From Prinia subflava (taxonomy: Eukaryota; Chordata; Aves; Passeriformes; Cisticolidae), in contig NC_086250.1 in assembly GCF_021018805.1 (NCBI RefSeq), positions 68,335,322 to 68,399,321 on the forward strand: a DNA stretch of 64,000 nt, written 5' to 3'. Positions 37,841 through 49,260 of the stretch are shown in pieces. Under the pieces are notes generated by a model. That model was not told the origin of the DNA, did no database searches, and was given only the letters and a program-made list of their open reading frames with translations. The position numbers and the translations under genes are program-made. Position 1 is the stretch's first letter. Each line of letters opens with the position of its first letter.

Positions 37841-38103
37841 GACAAGAAGACAAGAAGCAACATATTCAATTTAAAAGGAGAGTATCCCACTGAATAGAAG
37901 TAAAAATATTTTCCCCATGAGGACAGTCAGCCATTGGAACAGGCTGCCCAGAGACACCGTGCAGTCTCTGGGAGAGGTTTTTAAGACACAGTTGTATCAA
38001 AACCAGAGTCTGATTTCACAGCTGACCCAGCTCTGAGCAGGAGGTTGGACTGGAGATCTCCTGAGGGACCTTCCAACCTCAGCTACCATGTGATCCTACT
38101 ACT
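37841..38103 (+). mobile_element. CR1 LINE fragment, 3' end, plus strand
   Basis: ACAAGAAGCAACATATTCAA (37850) is followed by GGAACAGGCTGCCCAGAGAC (37937), GAGCAGGAGGTTGGACTGGA (38035), and GGGACCTTCCAACCTCAGCT ending near CCATGTGATCCTAC. This is the sense-strand 3' end of a CR1 of the 'ggttggactagatgatctcc' type, a different subfamily from the copies ending in GGTGTCCC. It is diverged and non-coding. Confidence 0.88.
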
Positions 38104-41100
38104 GCTACCAACAGCAGGAGCAATACCTTATGAAAATGAGAAGTGACAAGAGAAAGCCATCACATCATGGGGGATGAAACTGAAATATCAGAGAGTATGA
38201 AACAAGTGAATTCTTCTTCCAGGGGCAGCATAACCACAGCTCGTGCAGCAGCTCAGTCTTACGTGACATGATAGAAAAGTATCACAGTTTTTTAGTGTTG
38301 ATAAATAATATGCTACTTACTAGCAAAGAACAATTGTTTTGCAGAGACTAAATAGCACCAGATCATCTGAGATTTCATTCAAAAGAAAAAATCTGTCTCA
38401 CTTTGCTATAAATGATGATTTGCAGCAATTAGGGATTGAGACTTTTTGTTCTCTGAAAATGCCATACTAGATGTAGGAATGAGTGATGGATATTTTATAG
38501 TGCCTGATAACCTATGCATCCTAAGAAGATACAAGATTTCTCTGCACCTAGAAACAGAGGAGAGGCCTCAATGTAGGTTACATCAAACTGCAGATTCAGC
38601 TCATACTTAAAATATGGTAAAGTTATTCTGGAAGAGCTGATATTACATATGCATGACAAAACCATAAAAGAGAAAACTAAAACAAGGTAACATACATTTG
38701 AAGGGAAAAGTTCTTGCAGAGCAGCACCCTCCACTCTTTAAGATATACAATTAAATATGCAGTAACAAAAGTAGGAGTCATCCCGAACATCACATCACAG
38801 TGGTTGAAGCTACAGAAATCTTTTAGCAGCCCCCAAGGAAGTGCAGTTGGAGTAATTTCATATTCTGTGTAGCATCTGCGAACACCAGTGAGGTCAAATT
38901 TTTGCAGACCCTTTAGTTCTTCTTCCATAGGAGAAGCTACTGCAGACAGTGAGAGGAAAACCCCACTAGTGAAAACTAAATGTGTACTTTGGAACCACTT
39001 CCCGTTCAAATGACTTGCAAGACAGAGACTAAATTATAAACAGCCTGAGACAAGAGATTCTAACTTGTAGCTGTTGGCCAGTTTGATTGGAGGTTCAATT
39101 CCACATTTTAAACACTTTAAAAACCAGATAAGTTGGGCAGACACCACCAGAGTATCTTTACTCTGATGTGCTTCAAAGTCCAGGGACCATCAGTGAATAG
39201 CTCAAACTTATGAATCATCTCCAAGCTACATAAGTCAGAGTAAAAAAGAATTTTTTTTTTTTTATTCTCAATGAGATTTTCCCAAGATCTAACCACTGTG
39301 TTACTCTTAAACATTTTAACTATGTCAATGCTTTCACTACAATTCAAACTCTATGGTGGGGTCACACAGCTGGCAAGACAGACCAAGGACTACATGAACC
39401 ATGTGGAAGTGCAAAAGGCTCACACATGCCAGAAGGGAGCTTTGTGTGACTCCAGAGAAAGGCATACAGATGACAAGAAGATGTGGCTTATTCAGCCAGG
39501 TTTCATTTCGTAATAAAGCCTGGAAATTCAGAAATTTTATAATGTTTGTAAGAACATCTCTGCAGGCTGCCTGTCTGCTGTCTCTGTCTCTTTAACAATG
39601 CATAATAAAATCATATTTAAGATATATGTATTTTTCAATTGAGAAGTTGATGCAATAATCAAAAGTGAGTGACTAAAAATAAAGAATAGCAAGCCAGCAG
39701 ATGCAGAGGGACTCTGCACAGAGCCCTGACTGCTTGCAAGTTTTCAAATCATATACACAAGGTCCCTCCACCTTTACTGTGCACATTAAAATGGGTATTT
39801 CCAAGACTGACTGGAAATATTCAACCCCTTTCCTGAGATACCCAACAATACTGCCAAAAAGCACCACTGCACAAAGAAATAAGGCTTATAAACCATCTAA
39901 TGCAAATTAATTTTTCCGTGCTATGCTTTTCATTCTGCGTATGTCCACACCTGTGCTGTACTTTCAGGTGGTGTATCGCAGTTTCCAGAACAAGCACCAC
40001 CCTGATCAGAATACACCACCTTGCCTTTTAACTTTGCCTTCTTTTTCTCCAGGCATTCTGAACACAGGAGCAGTAAGGATCACAATTCCACTGCAAGACA
40101 CAACCTATGCTTCACAGATGGGAAAATTAAGGCACTAATGCTCAGATGGGTTTCACTGAGCCTCGGTAAACACCACATTAGTAAACCAGACACTTTCCCT
40201 TCTTTCTACAGTCAATAACAAGAAACAAGGGGACCAGACATCCCTGCCAAAGATTTTTAGGTAAATGGTCTTCTCTCTCTGGTTCTGTGAGCTGTGGAGA
40301 GTATTAACTCTGTTTTACATACTTTCTGCACAGAAATGCCTCAAGGGAGAGTGGTAGCATCAACCAGACACTTCTTCTATCTACTAAAAATCTCACTTAG
40401 CCCCTGCAGGACTTTCCTCACTGCCATGCAGTAGGACAAAAAAAGTTTTAAATCTGTAAACACACCCCATCAGAGAAGAAGTGCTAGGTCACCAGCAGAT
40501 AAAGGAATAAAAGCAGGACTCAACTCCCAGACTCCACTTTCAAATGCCAGATCATGTATTTTTTAAATCCTCTTTAGCTTCTATATTCATCTTCATGCCA
40601 AATGGTACAGTCTGACTGACACTGACCTTTCATGTATAGGAAGCTACACAGAGAGAAATGATGTGGTCATTAAATTACTAGTTTCTAAAATTTTGGCCGG
40701 AATTAAGATCCAATATTAAATCAGTTAAATAAGATTGTCAAAAAGAATGAAAAAATGACCAATATATATTAAATATCTGGCCTTTTCTTGCACTTTTTTT
40801 CCCCCCAAGTTTTCCCATCTATTCTTGGCCATTAGAAAAAGGTGGTAAACATAATTCCCTATTTTCTCAGCAAAATCTATAGTCTTGTCATAATGTGAAC
40901 AAAGGACATTTTTTTCTTTCTTTCAGTGGTTTGATGGACTAAAGAAAAAAAAGTCTTAGAAAATGTCTGCCAAGAACTGATGGAGGAAAAAAAATTGTGG
41001 GCAATCCAAAGAGAAAGAATATAGTGAAAGTGGCTCAGAGTCTTTAAACAGGAGCGAGAGCTTTGAGCCTGGTGCACACAGGTCAGTCAGCACTTTCAGA

Positions 41101-41943
41101 ACTTAAGAAAAGTATTTTGAGGGAGATGAAATAACTGTGCAATGATGCTGTGGCAGGCACTGTTTCATTAGAAGAAGAGATGAAAAATGTTTTGATCAAA
41201 GTAGTTTTGTCTTTCTATGCTTGCTAGAACCACCAAAACACAGAGCAGGAGTGGATGTAGTCCCAGTTTGCAGCACTACAGAACTGGCTGGAAGCATCAG
41301 CAAATTTGGATGATTTGGGGAGCTTTTCTGTTATTTTGTTTTATTGCCTTTAAATATCAAGTACTACCTACACCCACAGACTATGTTAAACTGGAATACA
41401 AATCTGCTAAATCTCATGGGCTGTACAACATTTGGATCTTACATATCTTAAAAGTACCACAAACCATGCAAACCCCCTCCATAAGTAACAACTAAATCAT
41501 TCTCAGAGGATCCTTGGGGCTTTTACCACTGCCCATAAGTAAACTGAGGCACAGACACACAAAAAAGTCTTCTCTGAAGGCTTGTGAGCTCTGCAGGTGG
41601 AGCTGGAGCTACAACTCACCAGGGACTTCTCTCCTGTTCCTTATCCAGCAGGCTTCACCTTATAGGCTGTTTCCCAAAAAGCAATCCTCCAGAGCACACA
41701 TTTTTACAGCTTTTAATAATTTTTGGGCCTGGATTCTCTATAAAAAACAACTGAGGCAAAAGGTAGACTGACAGCCTACATGGTGAGCATTCACTGAAGC
41801 AACGACAGGAGTGTCTGGGTGTGGGGACACTGGGAGATGCAGACCTGGGATGCAGCATCCACCCCCAAGCAGAGGGGAATAGGCCCAGAGTGATGGAGAT
41901 GCTGGGCCTGGTTTCAGTGCTGCACAAGGAATGGTTATCATAC
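38104..41943. other. Unique non-coding DNA containing one exon-like stretch
   Basis: No proven gene. On the minus strand 38696-38939 is an exon-like open stretch (described separately). A poly-T run lies at 39251-39263. Other open frames (39271-39513, 41217-41495, 41655-41954) have no recognised domain. Confidence 0.4.
38696..38939 (-). other. Exon-like open stretch with acceptor and donor motifs, unproven
   Basis: On the minus strand a good acceptor-like CTCACTGTCTGCAG (AG at 38941-38940) precedes 244 open bases that end at CAAAT|GTATGT (GT at 38695-38694). The frame stays open from 39009 to 38677 and includes EEELKGLQKFDLTGVRRCYT, followed by a hydrophobic stretch around TFVTAYLIVYL. I recognise no family. 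Composition looks somewhat protein-like, but chance is the default explanation. Confidence 0.15.
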
Positions 41944-42432
41944 AACAGAATCACAGAATGCTTTGGGCTGAACCCTAAAAATCATCTTGTTCCAAACCCC
42001 CTGCCATGGGCAGGGACACCTTCCACGAGATCAGGTTCCTCCAAGCCTCATCTAACCTGTCCTTGAAGACTTCCAAAGATGGGGAATCCACAACTTCACT
42101 GGGCAACCTGCTCCTGTGTCTCACTGTCCTTACAGGAAAGGATTTCTTCCTCATATTTAATGTAAACACATCTAATGTCCTCTTTGAGCTTAAAGCAATT
42201 TCCCTGTTCCATATCACTACATGTCCCTGTCAAAAGTCCCTCCCCAGCTCTCTCCAGTCCCCCTTTAGGTACTGGAAGGTGCAATGAGGTCTCCCCAGAG
42301 CCTTCTCTCCCCAGGATAACAAAGCCCCAACTCTCTCAGCCTTTCTCAAAGTGAGGTGCTCCATTCCTCTGATCATCTTGGTTGTCCTCCTCTGGAGTCA
42401 CTCCAAGAGGTCTGTATATCATGGTCCTTCCC
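41944..42432 (-). mobile_element. CR1 LINE fragment with intact 3' terminus, minus strand
   Basis: On the minus strand the copy ends in ATTCTGTGATTCTGTT (41944-41959), the short 8-bp tandem repeat that terminates CR1 elements. Going inward from there on the plus strand: CCCCCTGCCATGGGCAGGGA (41998), AGGACACCTTCC-type block, AAAGGATTTCTTCCTCAT (42137), TTTAGGTACTGGAAGGTGCA (42265), GGTCTCCCCAGAGCCTTCTC (42288), and GATCATCTTGGTTGTCCTCC (42371). It is 5'-truncated at about 42432. It is relatively well preserved, so probably younger than the 9.6 kb copy. Confidence 0.95.
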
Positions 42433-42759
42433 CTTATCCCATCCTTTAAATACATGCAGTTCCATTTGTTTACTACTCTAAACCCTCTGACTTAGTTCCT
42501 TTTTGCCAGTGCTGCCCAACACAACAGGATCCTGATCCCTTGTTTGAGCCCAAGAGCTGTCGTGAAACAACAGCTTTAATCTGTTTTATCCGGTCCCAGT
42601 AAATGAAGTTTTAGCAGGTATTTTTTGCCTGCTCTGCCAACTAGATACTTCATAAAGTGAAACAGAATCTCTGCTTCCTTCAGGGCACCTGCTTTCAATT
42701 ACAGGAAACATACGGCACCTTCAGATTTTTCAGCTTTCAACATCTGTGCTTTGCAGGTA
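42433..42759. other. Unique DNA flanking CR1
   Basis: No gene or repeat recognised. Confidence 0.4.
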
Positions 42760-43160
42760 CGATTTGTTGCATTCAAATTACTGCTAAAGCTGCAGAATGG
42801 TGTCGAGCTTTCAGGGACGTGCTTCAGAAACACTAGAGATGGACAGAAAGTAATGGCTGCTTGCAATTGCTTCTTAATGACTGATTAATGCCTGTTCTGA
42901 AGCAAATCCTTTAAATTGTTTAGAAATCTCACCTTGTTCCTCTTGGAAAGTCCATTCAGCCTCAGCTTGATTAGAAACATCACCTCTACCCTGCAGCAGA
43001 CGAACACACTGGCACTGCTATCCAGCCAAATTCACCAGTCTCACACCTTACTCCGAAAGATAACGCTATAAATAATGTCTCTAAAAGGGAAAACAGCCTA
43101 TTATATCAGTCAGGCACAGCTGGTCACCGCGCTGGCATGAGACAGTGACAGCTACCAGTT
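42760..43160. other. Candidate conserved non-coding element
   Basis: Unique DNA with retained CpGs (GTCGAGC and GGACGTG near 42802-42820, CAGACGAAC near 43001, CTCCGAAAGATAACGC near 43052, ACCGCGCTGG near 43127). ATTAATG-type motifs lie at 42874-42890. No open frame. Inferred regulatory element. Confidence 0.3.
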
Positions 43161-45119
43161 TAATTCTGCACTAGGTTAAACCTGTCAGTCAGGGACACAC
43201 ACATGCACAGAGATTTATACATTCCCATCTTTTCCAAACAGGACTGGTGCATACAAACAAAACCAGCAAATCTGAGCAAAGCCTCAGGACTTCTCCAGGC
43301 TGGTGCAGGATGACATAAACCTGAGTGTCTGTGCCTAGACACATCCAGGTGCACCAGTGGATGGCAAGAATCCCAGCATAACCACCACCGTGGTGCTCCC
43401 TGCTGCTGCTGCCAGGCCAACCTGCTGGCTCCTTGTTTCACTTATTATCACATCACAGCCAGTGCTTGCCAAATCACAGAAGCTAAAATAGAACTTCATT
43501 GCTGCTTCCACTGGGTCTAGCTCAGGAAAACCTTGCTGGTTCTCTGGAACACCACCCTGAAGCCCCAGGGTCTAACCAGGAGACAGAAGGAGGTAAGGAG
43601 AAGCAGCAGAATGAATGATGAACACTACTGTTACAAGGGAAAATTACTGTTACAAGGAACATTTTCTAATCTAGACCTGAAGGAATGGATTTTCATGGAT
43701 GGATGGATGACAGATCTGTGGCAGAACAGGACTCATGGGAATACAGTGTGGAATAAAGTCTCCAGGATCAAATCCAGTTGCTTTGCTATATACTAAAGGT
43801 TACTGGGGTATTTAGGTATTTACACTCTTTAGTATATTATATTCATATGTTTGTATTCTTTTATGATTTATAACTACATGATATGATTTCATATTTATTT
43901 ACAAGGGTCATCCTTCTCCTTAAGGTGAATTTAGATCCATGGAACTTCACTGAGCTCAAAATCACAGGAGATTACTATGGAGGTATCTGTGCTGTGCCTC
44001 TCCTTCACCTGTTCCCTGTGTAAGCAGCTGATAGGGCTGTGTATGTGAGAGAAATTAGGAACAGAGAAGAAATCAATTGTTATGCTTAGAGAAATCCTAT
44101 CTTAAGAGAATGCATTTAGACTTGAAAATACTTAGAAAAGGAAACTAGAAAACAACTTTGGTTTAGTTAATGTAAGGCAAATCTCCCAAACTAATGCACA
44201 CAAAACTTTCCAGTCCATAAGTCTTTTAAATCAGCTACTTTTGTGTAGGTTTGTACCACAGTAATGAGCAGAACATTGTGGCACCTACTAGTTTGTTTTA
44301 TACCTTTTGGATTCAGCTCTGGACTCCTGTTTCCTCCAATTCTGCTTCAGGAGACTGAAGCAGTAGGATGGGATCCAGGTTCATCTTTGCATTCCAGGCA
44401 AGCTACACCTCCTACATTTGGTTCAGGACTTTTTCTAATTTAATTATGTTTGCACTTGGATGTAAGTTAAGTCACAGCTCAACCATTAACTGTTCTCTGC
44501 TATGGCATCCATCCTCTATATTTGACTTCACTAACTGCCTAATGTTTTGCAGTGAGTTTCCGATGAGTATGTGTTTGCAGATTTTCATGACAGACTAATA
44601 ACACCAAAGGAGGCTCCAGGAACATTTTAAATAAATATTATGTGTATATTTTGTCAACAGTGTCTGCCTACCAGCACCTTTGGAGCTACATCATCTTTTC
44701 TAGAATACGTTTGCATTCTGTTTGTTCTAACTGGTGTGGTCCATTGCTACAGAACAAACTTTAATTTGATTAAAACATTATGCACACCATAGTTCCAGGA
44801 CAGACAGTCATGTGGTTTTGAAGAGGCAGCAGTTTCTATTTCTGTCTTGCAAAATTCTGCTTGCCATCATTAGGTATTTCTTCATTAATCATAATGAATA
44901 ATGAGTAGATGGAGGCCTTTACCTGGGCCAGGAACTTTTTAAGGCATTTTGAGAAACTATGTGTTCTCCTGCCTTTGTCTTCTCCCTTCTCTATTGTTAT
45001 TCCCTATTTAGGCCTAGGATGGATGGCTGGAATGTAGGTCCAGCTGCAAATTATTTGAATTTGCAGCAGCTTTAGAGCAGGCATCTTCCCTTACTGTGTC
45101 AGGAGATGACAGAACATCA
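43161..45119. other. Unique non-coding DNA
   Basis: No gene recognised. A 13-bp direct repeat TACTGTTACAAGG occurs at 43626-43638 and 43645-43657, and a (TGGA)3 run at about 43692-43705. The minus-strand frame at 43160-43441 (93 codons) has no domain. Confidence 0.5.
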
Positions 45120-45400
45120 ATTCAGGGAAGATGCTCGAGCTTGGTGGAGAGCAGATGTTAGGCATCTTAACTTTTTCTAGTAATTTATTATATTGTCATC
45201 TTTTCGGCTGCTATCAGCAGATGGTTTAACAGTTTGGAGTGGTAGCCAAACTGAAAAGAATTGAGTAGTGCCACTGAGCACATTAGACAGACAAGACCTG
45301 ATTAGGGCGTTATCTTCTCATCCAAAATATGAAAATTGAATTCCACACTCGGCCATTTGGACATGTCTCATTTGATGTACAACAACAGCACAATCTAAAC
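45120..45400. other. Candidate conserved non-coding element
   Basis: Unique AT-rich sequence with TAATTTATTATATTG near 45180, TTTTCGGCTG, GGGCGTTATC and ACTCGGCC CpGs, and GATA-like TTATCTTC at about 45311. No open frame. Weak evidence. Confidence 0.25.
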
Positions 45401-46859
45401 TGTAGCAGTCATCTATATATTCCATATATGAAATAAATTTAAGCTAAGCTAGTTACTAGTAACAGCTGTGAAAGCACAGGCTCTGAAACTCATCTGCTGC
45501 AGACAAATCTCTAATCTCTTTGGCTCAGATTTATTAAATTTATGTGTGTGGGATTTCCTGTTTAGTCCGTGAAGAGAAATAATCATTTTAGAGGGCAATT
45601 CAGACTTCAGGTGGACTAAAATTGAGGTAGAAATGTCTTTCCATTGACTACAGAGGCATCCTAGGGCAACTGTAGATAAATATTCTATCTGTAAAGGAGG
45701 ATAACAGCTTTGTCACAGCAATATCATGAAGATGAATAGAATACATATGGCTTGGAATAATGATAGCAATTATCTACCTCAGTTAGATAAAATTTCTTGT
45801 TTTCTGTTGAACTTGCCTGCTAATACTACACCAATATACACCTGCTCTGTAAAGGCAAAGTACTCCCTTGCTATTTCAACAGTTTAAGGTGTTGCTACAA
45901 ACCCAAGACCAGAAAGGACATCCTGTGTCACCCAGCCAGTAAGGGTACACCCCAATAATGATCTCATTCAGGTCCTGTAGCCCAGTGATGCCAGTAATAG
46001 GACACAGACTCTGTGCTGAGCCTGCACATCCTCAGCCCCAGGCATGTCAGTCTTGCTTGTATTGCCCAAACTGGAGCTTCTTTTCAGCAGCTTTAGCTGC
46101 AGCAGCAATTTTCTTAATGGCCAGGTGGCTATTGCCTGATATATTTTGCTTTTGCTTGTCTTTGCATAATGATGGGGTTTATGTGCACTTTTTATACAGA
46201 CAGTAGTAACTCACAGTTACTCTGCAGAGGATGAAATATTTATGATCCCAAGGTAACAACAGAGTGCAGAAGAACACAGAGCTGGTATCATAACGGAGAC
46301 CTCTGAGGAGGCTGCACAAGGGACAGTGCAGAGGAGTGAGGCACGAGCAGATATTAGACAGGGCACAGCCTGACACTCAAGACCCCAGGGCTACAAAAAT
46401 TCCCCTGCAGCTGCTTAACAAAATGCAAATCTGTGGGTTTAGGGTAGGACAGAGAAAGTATCCATAATATGTAAGATGTCACACACATACTGAATGGGTG
46501 GTGTTGCAATCCAAGGGAGAATGGGCAAGGTGTAAAATAATGTTAGAAAACATAAAAAAAACCCATTAAAACAGCCAGAAGTAGAGCCCAGAATGAGGAT
46601 TAAACCATCAATATCATGTTCATAACAGCTAAAAAGTAAGAAGAAATCCCCACCGTCAACTCCCAAAGATTACCTCAGTATCTAATTGCCCTCACCACTT
46701 CTCAGCTCCAAAAATTAAAGCTCTTTGAGTAAGAATAAGCAAAACCTCATATAGGAGTAGACACTCAAAAAATGTCTATATCCATCTCAAATGTATTATT
46801 GATGCTTTCCTCCATCATAACAGAGTTCTTTCTTTTCTCTTAATAAGTAGATCTGGATT
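45401..46859. other. Unique non-coding DNA
   Basis: No supportable gene, RNA or transposon in this interval. Confidence 0.5.
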
Positions 46860-46912
46860 AATCATAATAATAATAATAATAACAACAATGATAACAACAA
46901 CAACAACAATAA
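46860..46912 (+). repeat. (AAT)n/(AAC)n compound trinucleotide repeat
   Basis: ATAATAATAATAATAATAAC passes into AAC/AAT units with a single GAT interruption. The isoleucine/valine and threonine open frames that cross it are artefacts. Confidence 0.92.
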
Positions 46913-47379
46913 CCTTTGATGAGACCATTAAGATCTCATATACACTAACAGCTAATGCTTGCCTCTTACACAGGGAGCATGTTTCACTTGCCTGTAAGAA
47001 GATTTTAAATCTGAAAATGCTCACTATTAAAGCTACCCTCTTGCCTTCATTCTTCTTCCAAGACTGCCAGACCAGAAACTCACAGCTCTGACCAAGAAAA
47101 AAAAAAAGGCAAAAAACCTACTAATTTTTTAGCATGAATCTGACCAGTACTCTCTTGTTCTTCACTGTAATTGTTTACTTTTTCCATATACTTGCACAGT
47201 GATCACACTCCTGTTAGGCACTGCAGAGCCTAATCAAGACAAAATATTTCTAGCCTCCACTTGTAGGAGTCATGGCCTCTCACATATTTTATTTTTTCTT
47301 CACAGAGGAAACCCCAGCGCAGAAACAGAGCTTATTCAGGAAGTTTACAGTGAGACCTGATGTGACAGTTAGGAGGAAA
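46913..47379. other. Unique non-coding DNA
   Basis: Nothing recognised except a short poly-A run at about 47097-47107. Confidence 0.5.
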
Positions 47380-47830
47380 AGCGCAGCAATGACAATTTTG
47401 TGCTGATTTCAAACATTTGGGTTTGCTGCAGTAGTTGTTGAGTAGTAACAAAGCAAATTGCAAATACCATAACAATCACGATAATATGTTAATAGTTTTA
47501 ATTGAAGTAATTTCTGCAGACAATAAGAATTATACCCTAATGTGTTAATTAATATGATTAGGAAATGTTGTGAGAATGAGTATGTGAAATGATATCAGGC
47601 GTTATCTGGGAAGGGGCTGGCTCCTCTGAGCTCTCCTCGAGGTGAGATTTATAGACGTTAACACACAAGGTAAACAGCTGTTTCGATTTTAGTTATAATG
47701 AACATTAACTCCACATCCCCATTTCTGCTTAATTAAACCTCTGTCTCTGCAACCGATCAGGAGCAGACAGCAAAGGTAACAGGCACTAATTGGGCCCTGT
47801 GCAATTTCAGCCTCAGCTTGGAGCCCAAGT
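47380..47830. promoter_or_regulatory. Strongest candidate conserved non-coding element / enhancer
   Basis: Seen: about 450 bases of unique sequence without long open frames, rich in transcription-factor-like cores. TTAATTAA occurs twice (47545-47552, 47729-47736), with an E-box CAGCTG at 47675-47680, a GATA-like TTATCTGG near 47602, and CpGs at CACGATA, CAGGCGTTA, CTCGAGG, GACGTTAA, TTTCGATT and ACCGATC. Known: dense ATTA/TAAT cores with E-box and GATA sites are typical of vertebrate developmental enhancers. Inferred: an enhancer of a gene outside the window. Confidence 0.35.
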
Positions 47831-48589
47831 GGTCTGTCTGAACCAAAAAACTCCTGCAAAATATGAAAGTTTCTCTGCTGCTCCTCTCTCCAGCACTCCC
47901 AAAAATTGATTCACTCAAAGCCAAACAATGTATATGCATCATTACAAAAAAAAAAAAAAGGATCATACAAAAGCACTGCAAAATGTACGATGTGAAAGAA
48001 TAAATTAAATGCCTTTTTACTGCCATGCAGGTTGTCACTTCCTTATTATTTCTTATACAATGTCAAGTAATAAAAAAACCTGAACCCCTAACGAACTCAA
48101 GAAAAGACTCTCAGGAAACCTCCTGCTGGACATCTGACAGCCAGCTCCTGGGCATTTTGATTAATCTTCCCCCTCCCCAAGAGAGGATCACCACTGTGTC
48201 AGCACAGAGTTAACCACAGAACTATGGAAGAGACAGAGAAGGAGATAGCAAGCAACCTGCTCCTTAAAAACATGTAAAACCCTGATGGGATGCATCTACT
48301 AAAAGAGAAAGCCTCAGGAACCGTGGTGCTGTTCCCCAAAAGTGTTCTGAAGAGCCCATAGCCTCCCTGTACAAAATGTCCCTCCCTCACCAGCACCAAA
48401 GCAGCTCCATCTGAGAGGAACTGGACATGACAGAGCACAGACTGCTCCTACCACACTCACTGAGCGAAAAAACGAAAATAGAAGGACTTATGCCCCAGAG
48501 AACACCAGATAATTTTACATTATTCTGTTAATGAATCTTTAAGACAAGAAAGAGTAAGAAAATGATTGAAATACCTCACAGCCCCTCAG
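47831..48589. other. Unique non-coding DNA with a poly-A run
   Basis: A poly-A run of about 14 lies at 47946-47959. The part at 48220-48440 was inspected as a possible old repeat but could not be assigned. No gene. Confidence 0.45.
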
Positions 48590-49260
48590 ATGTGGAAGTG
48601 ACAGCTGCAGCCTTTCTTCAAGTGCCTCACTTCACGAGCATGCTCCTCAAGGTTTCTTTCCGACCTACAACCTTTATCTGAGCTTCCTTTGTGGCTCAGC
48701 AATACAAAAAACTGTCGCTCAGTCCTTACGCCGAAACCACCCGCTCTCCCTGGCTAACTTTTTGTTCCCCCCACAGCTGAAAGCTGCAAGCTCACAAATG
48801 CAGTAGGCAAAAGCTAAGGAAAACACCCTGTGGTTCTCTACAAACACACAAAAAACATTTAATACAAAAATGCACTTTAACTTGCGGCGCAGTAAAAGGC
48901 AGTTGGGATTTACATGCACAACGAGGTTCATCTTCAAAAAGCACCATTTTGTAGCTCTCAGAAGGAAGTGGTAAATACTGTGCACGTTCTCACCCCTTCA
49001 TGGGAGGCTGGCTACCTACGCCCTGAACTGAGAGCAGACCTTAAGCATAAATCACTTAATTGCTCGTTTTATTTGATACCCAAGTAGCTCATGCTAATAA
49101 AGTTAAGCATTAAAGAATTACAATGTGACAAATTATACGCCCATCTCATAAAAAAAAATATTACTGAAACAGAGCTGGGTCTGAAAGGCTCTCGACAACG
49201 TACAGCGTATGGCTAATTTTAGAAGATTCCTCAATCACTGGAGAGTTTGCAGTGTACACA
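48590..49260. other. Candidate conserved, CpG-retaining non-coding region
   Basis: Unique DNA with repeated small CpG groups: TTCACGAGC and TTTCCGACC (48632-48665), TGTCGCTC, TTACGCCGAAACC and CCCGCTC (48713-48746), TTGCGGCGCAG (48882-48892), AACGAGG, TATACGCCC (49134-49142), and CTCGACAACGTACAGCGTATGG (in part, 49191-49212). ATGCTAATAAAG at 49091 is octamer-like. The 88-codon minus frame has no domain. A candidate enhancer cluster. Confidence 0.3.

Noticed and set aside
48220..48440. Possible decayed transposon coding segment (around CCCTGATGGGATGCATC)
   Set aside because: A short resemblance to a common bird repeat word, but no extended match could be followed by eye.
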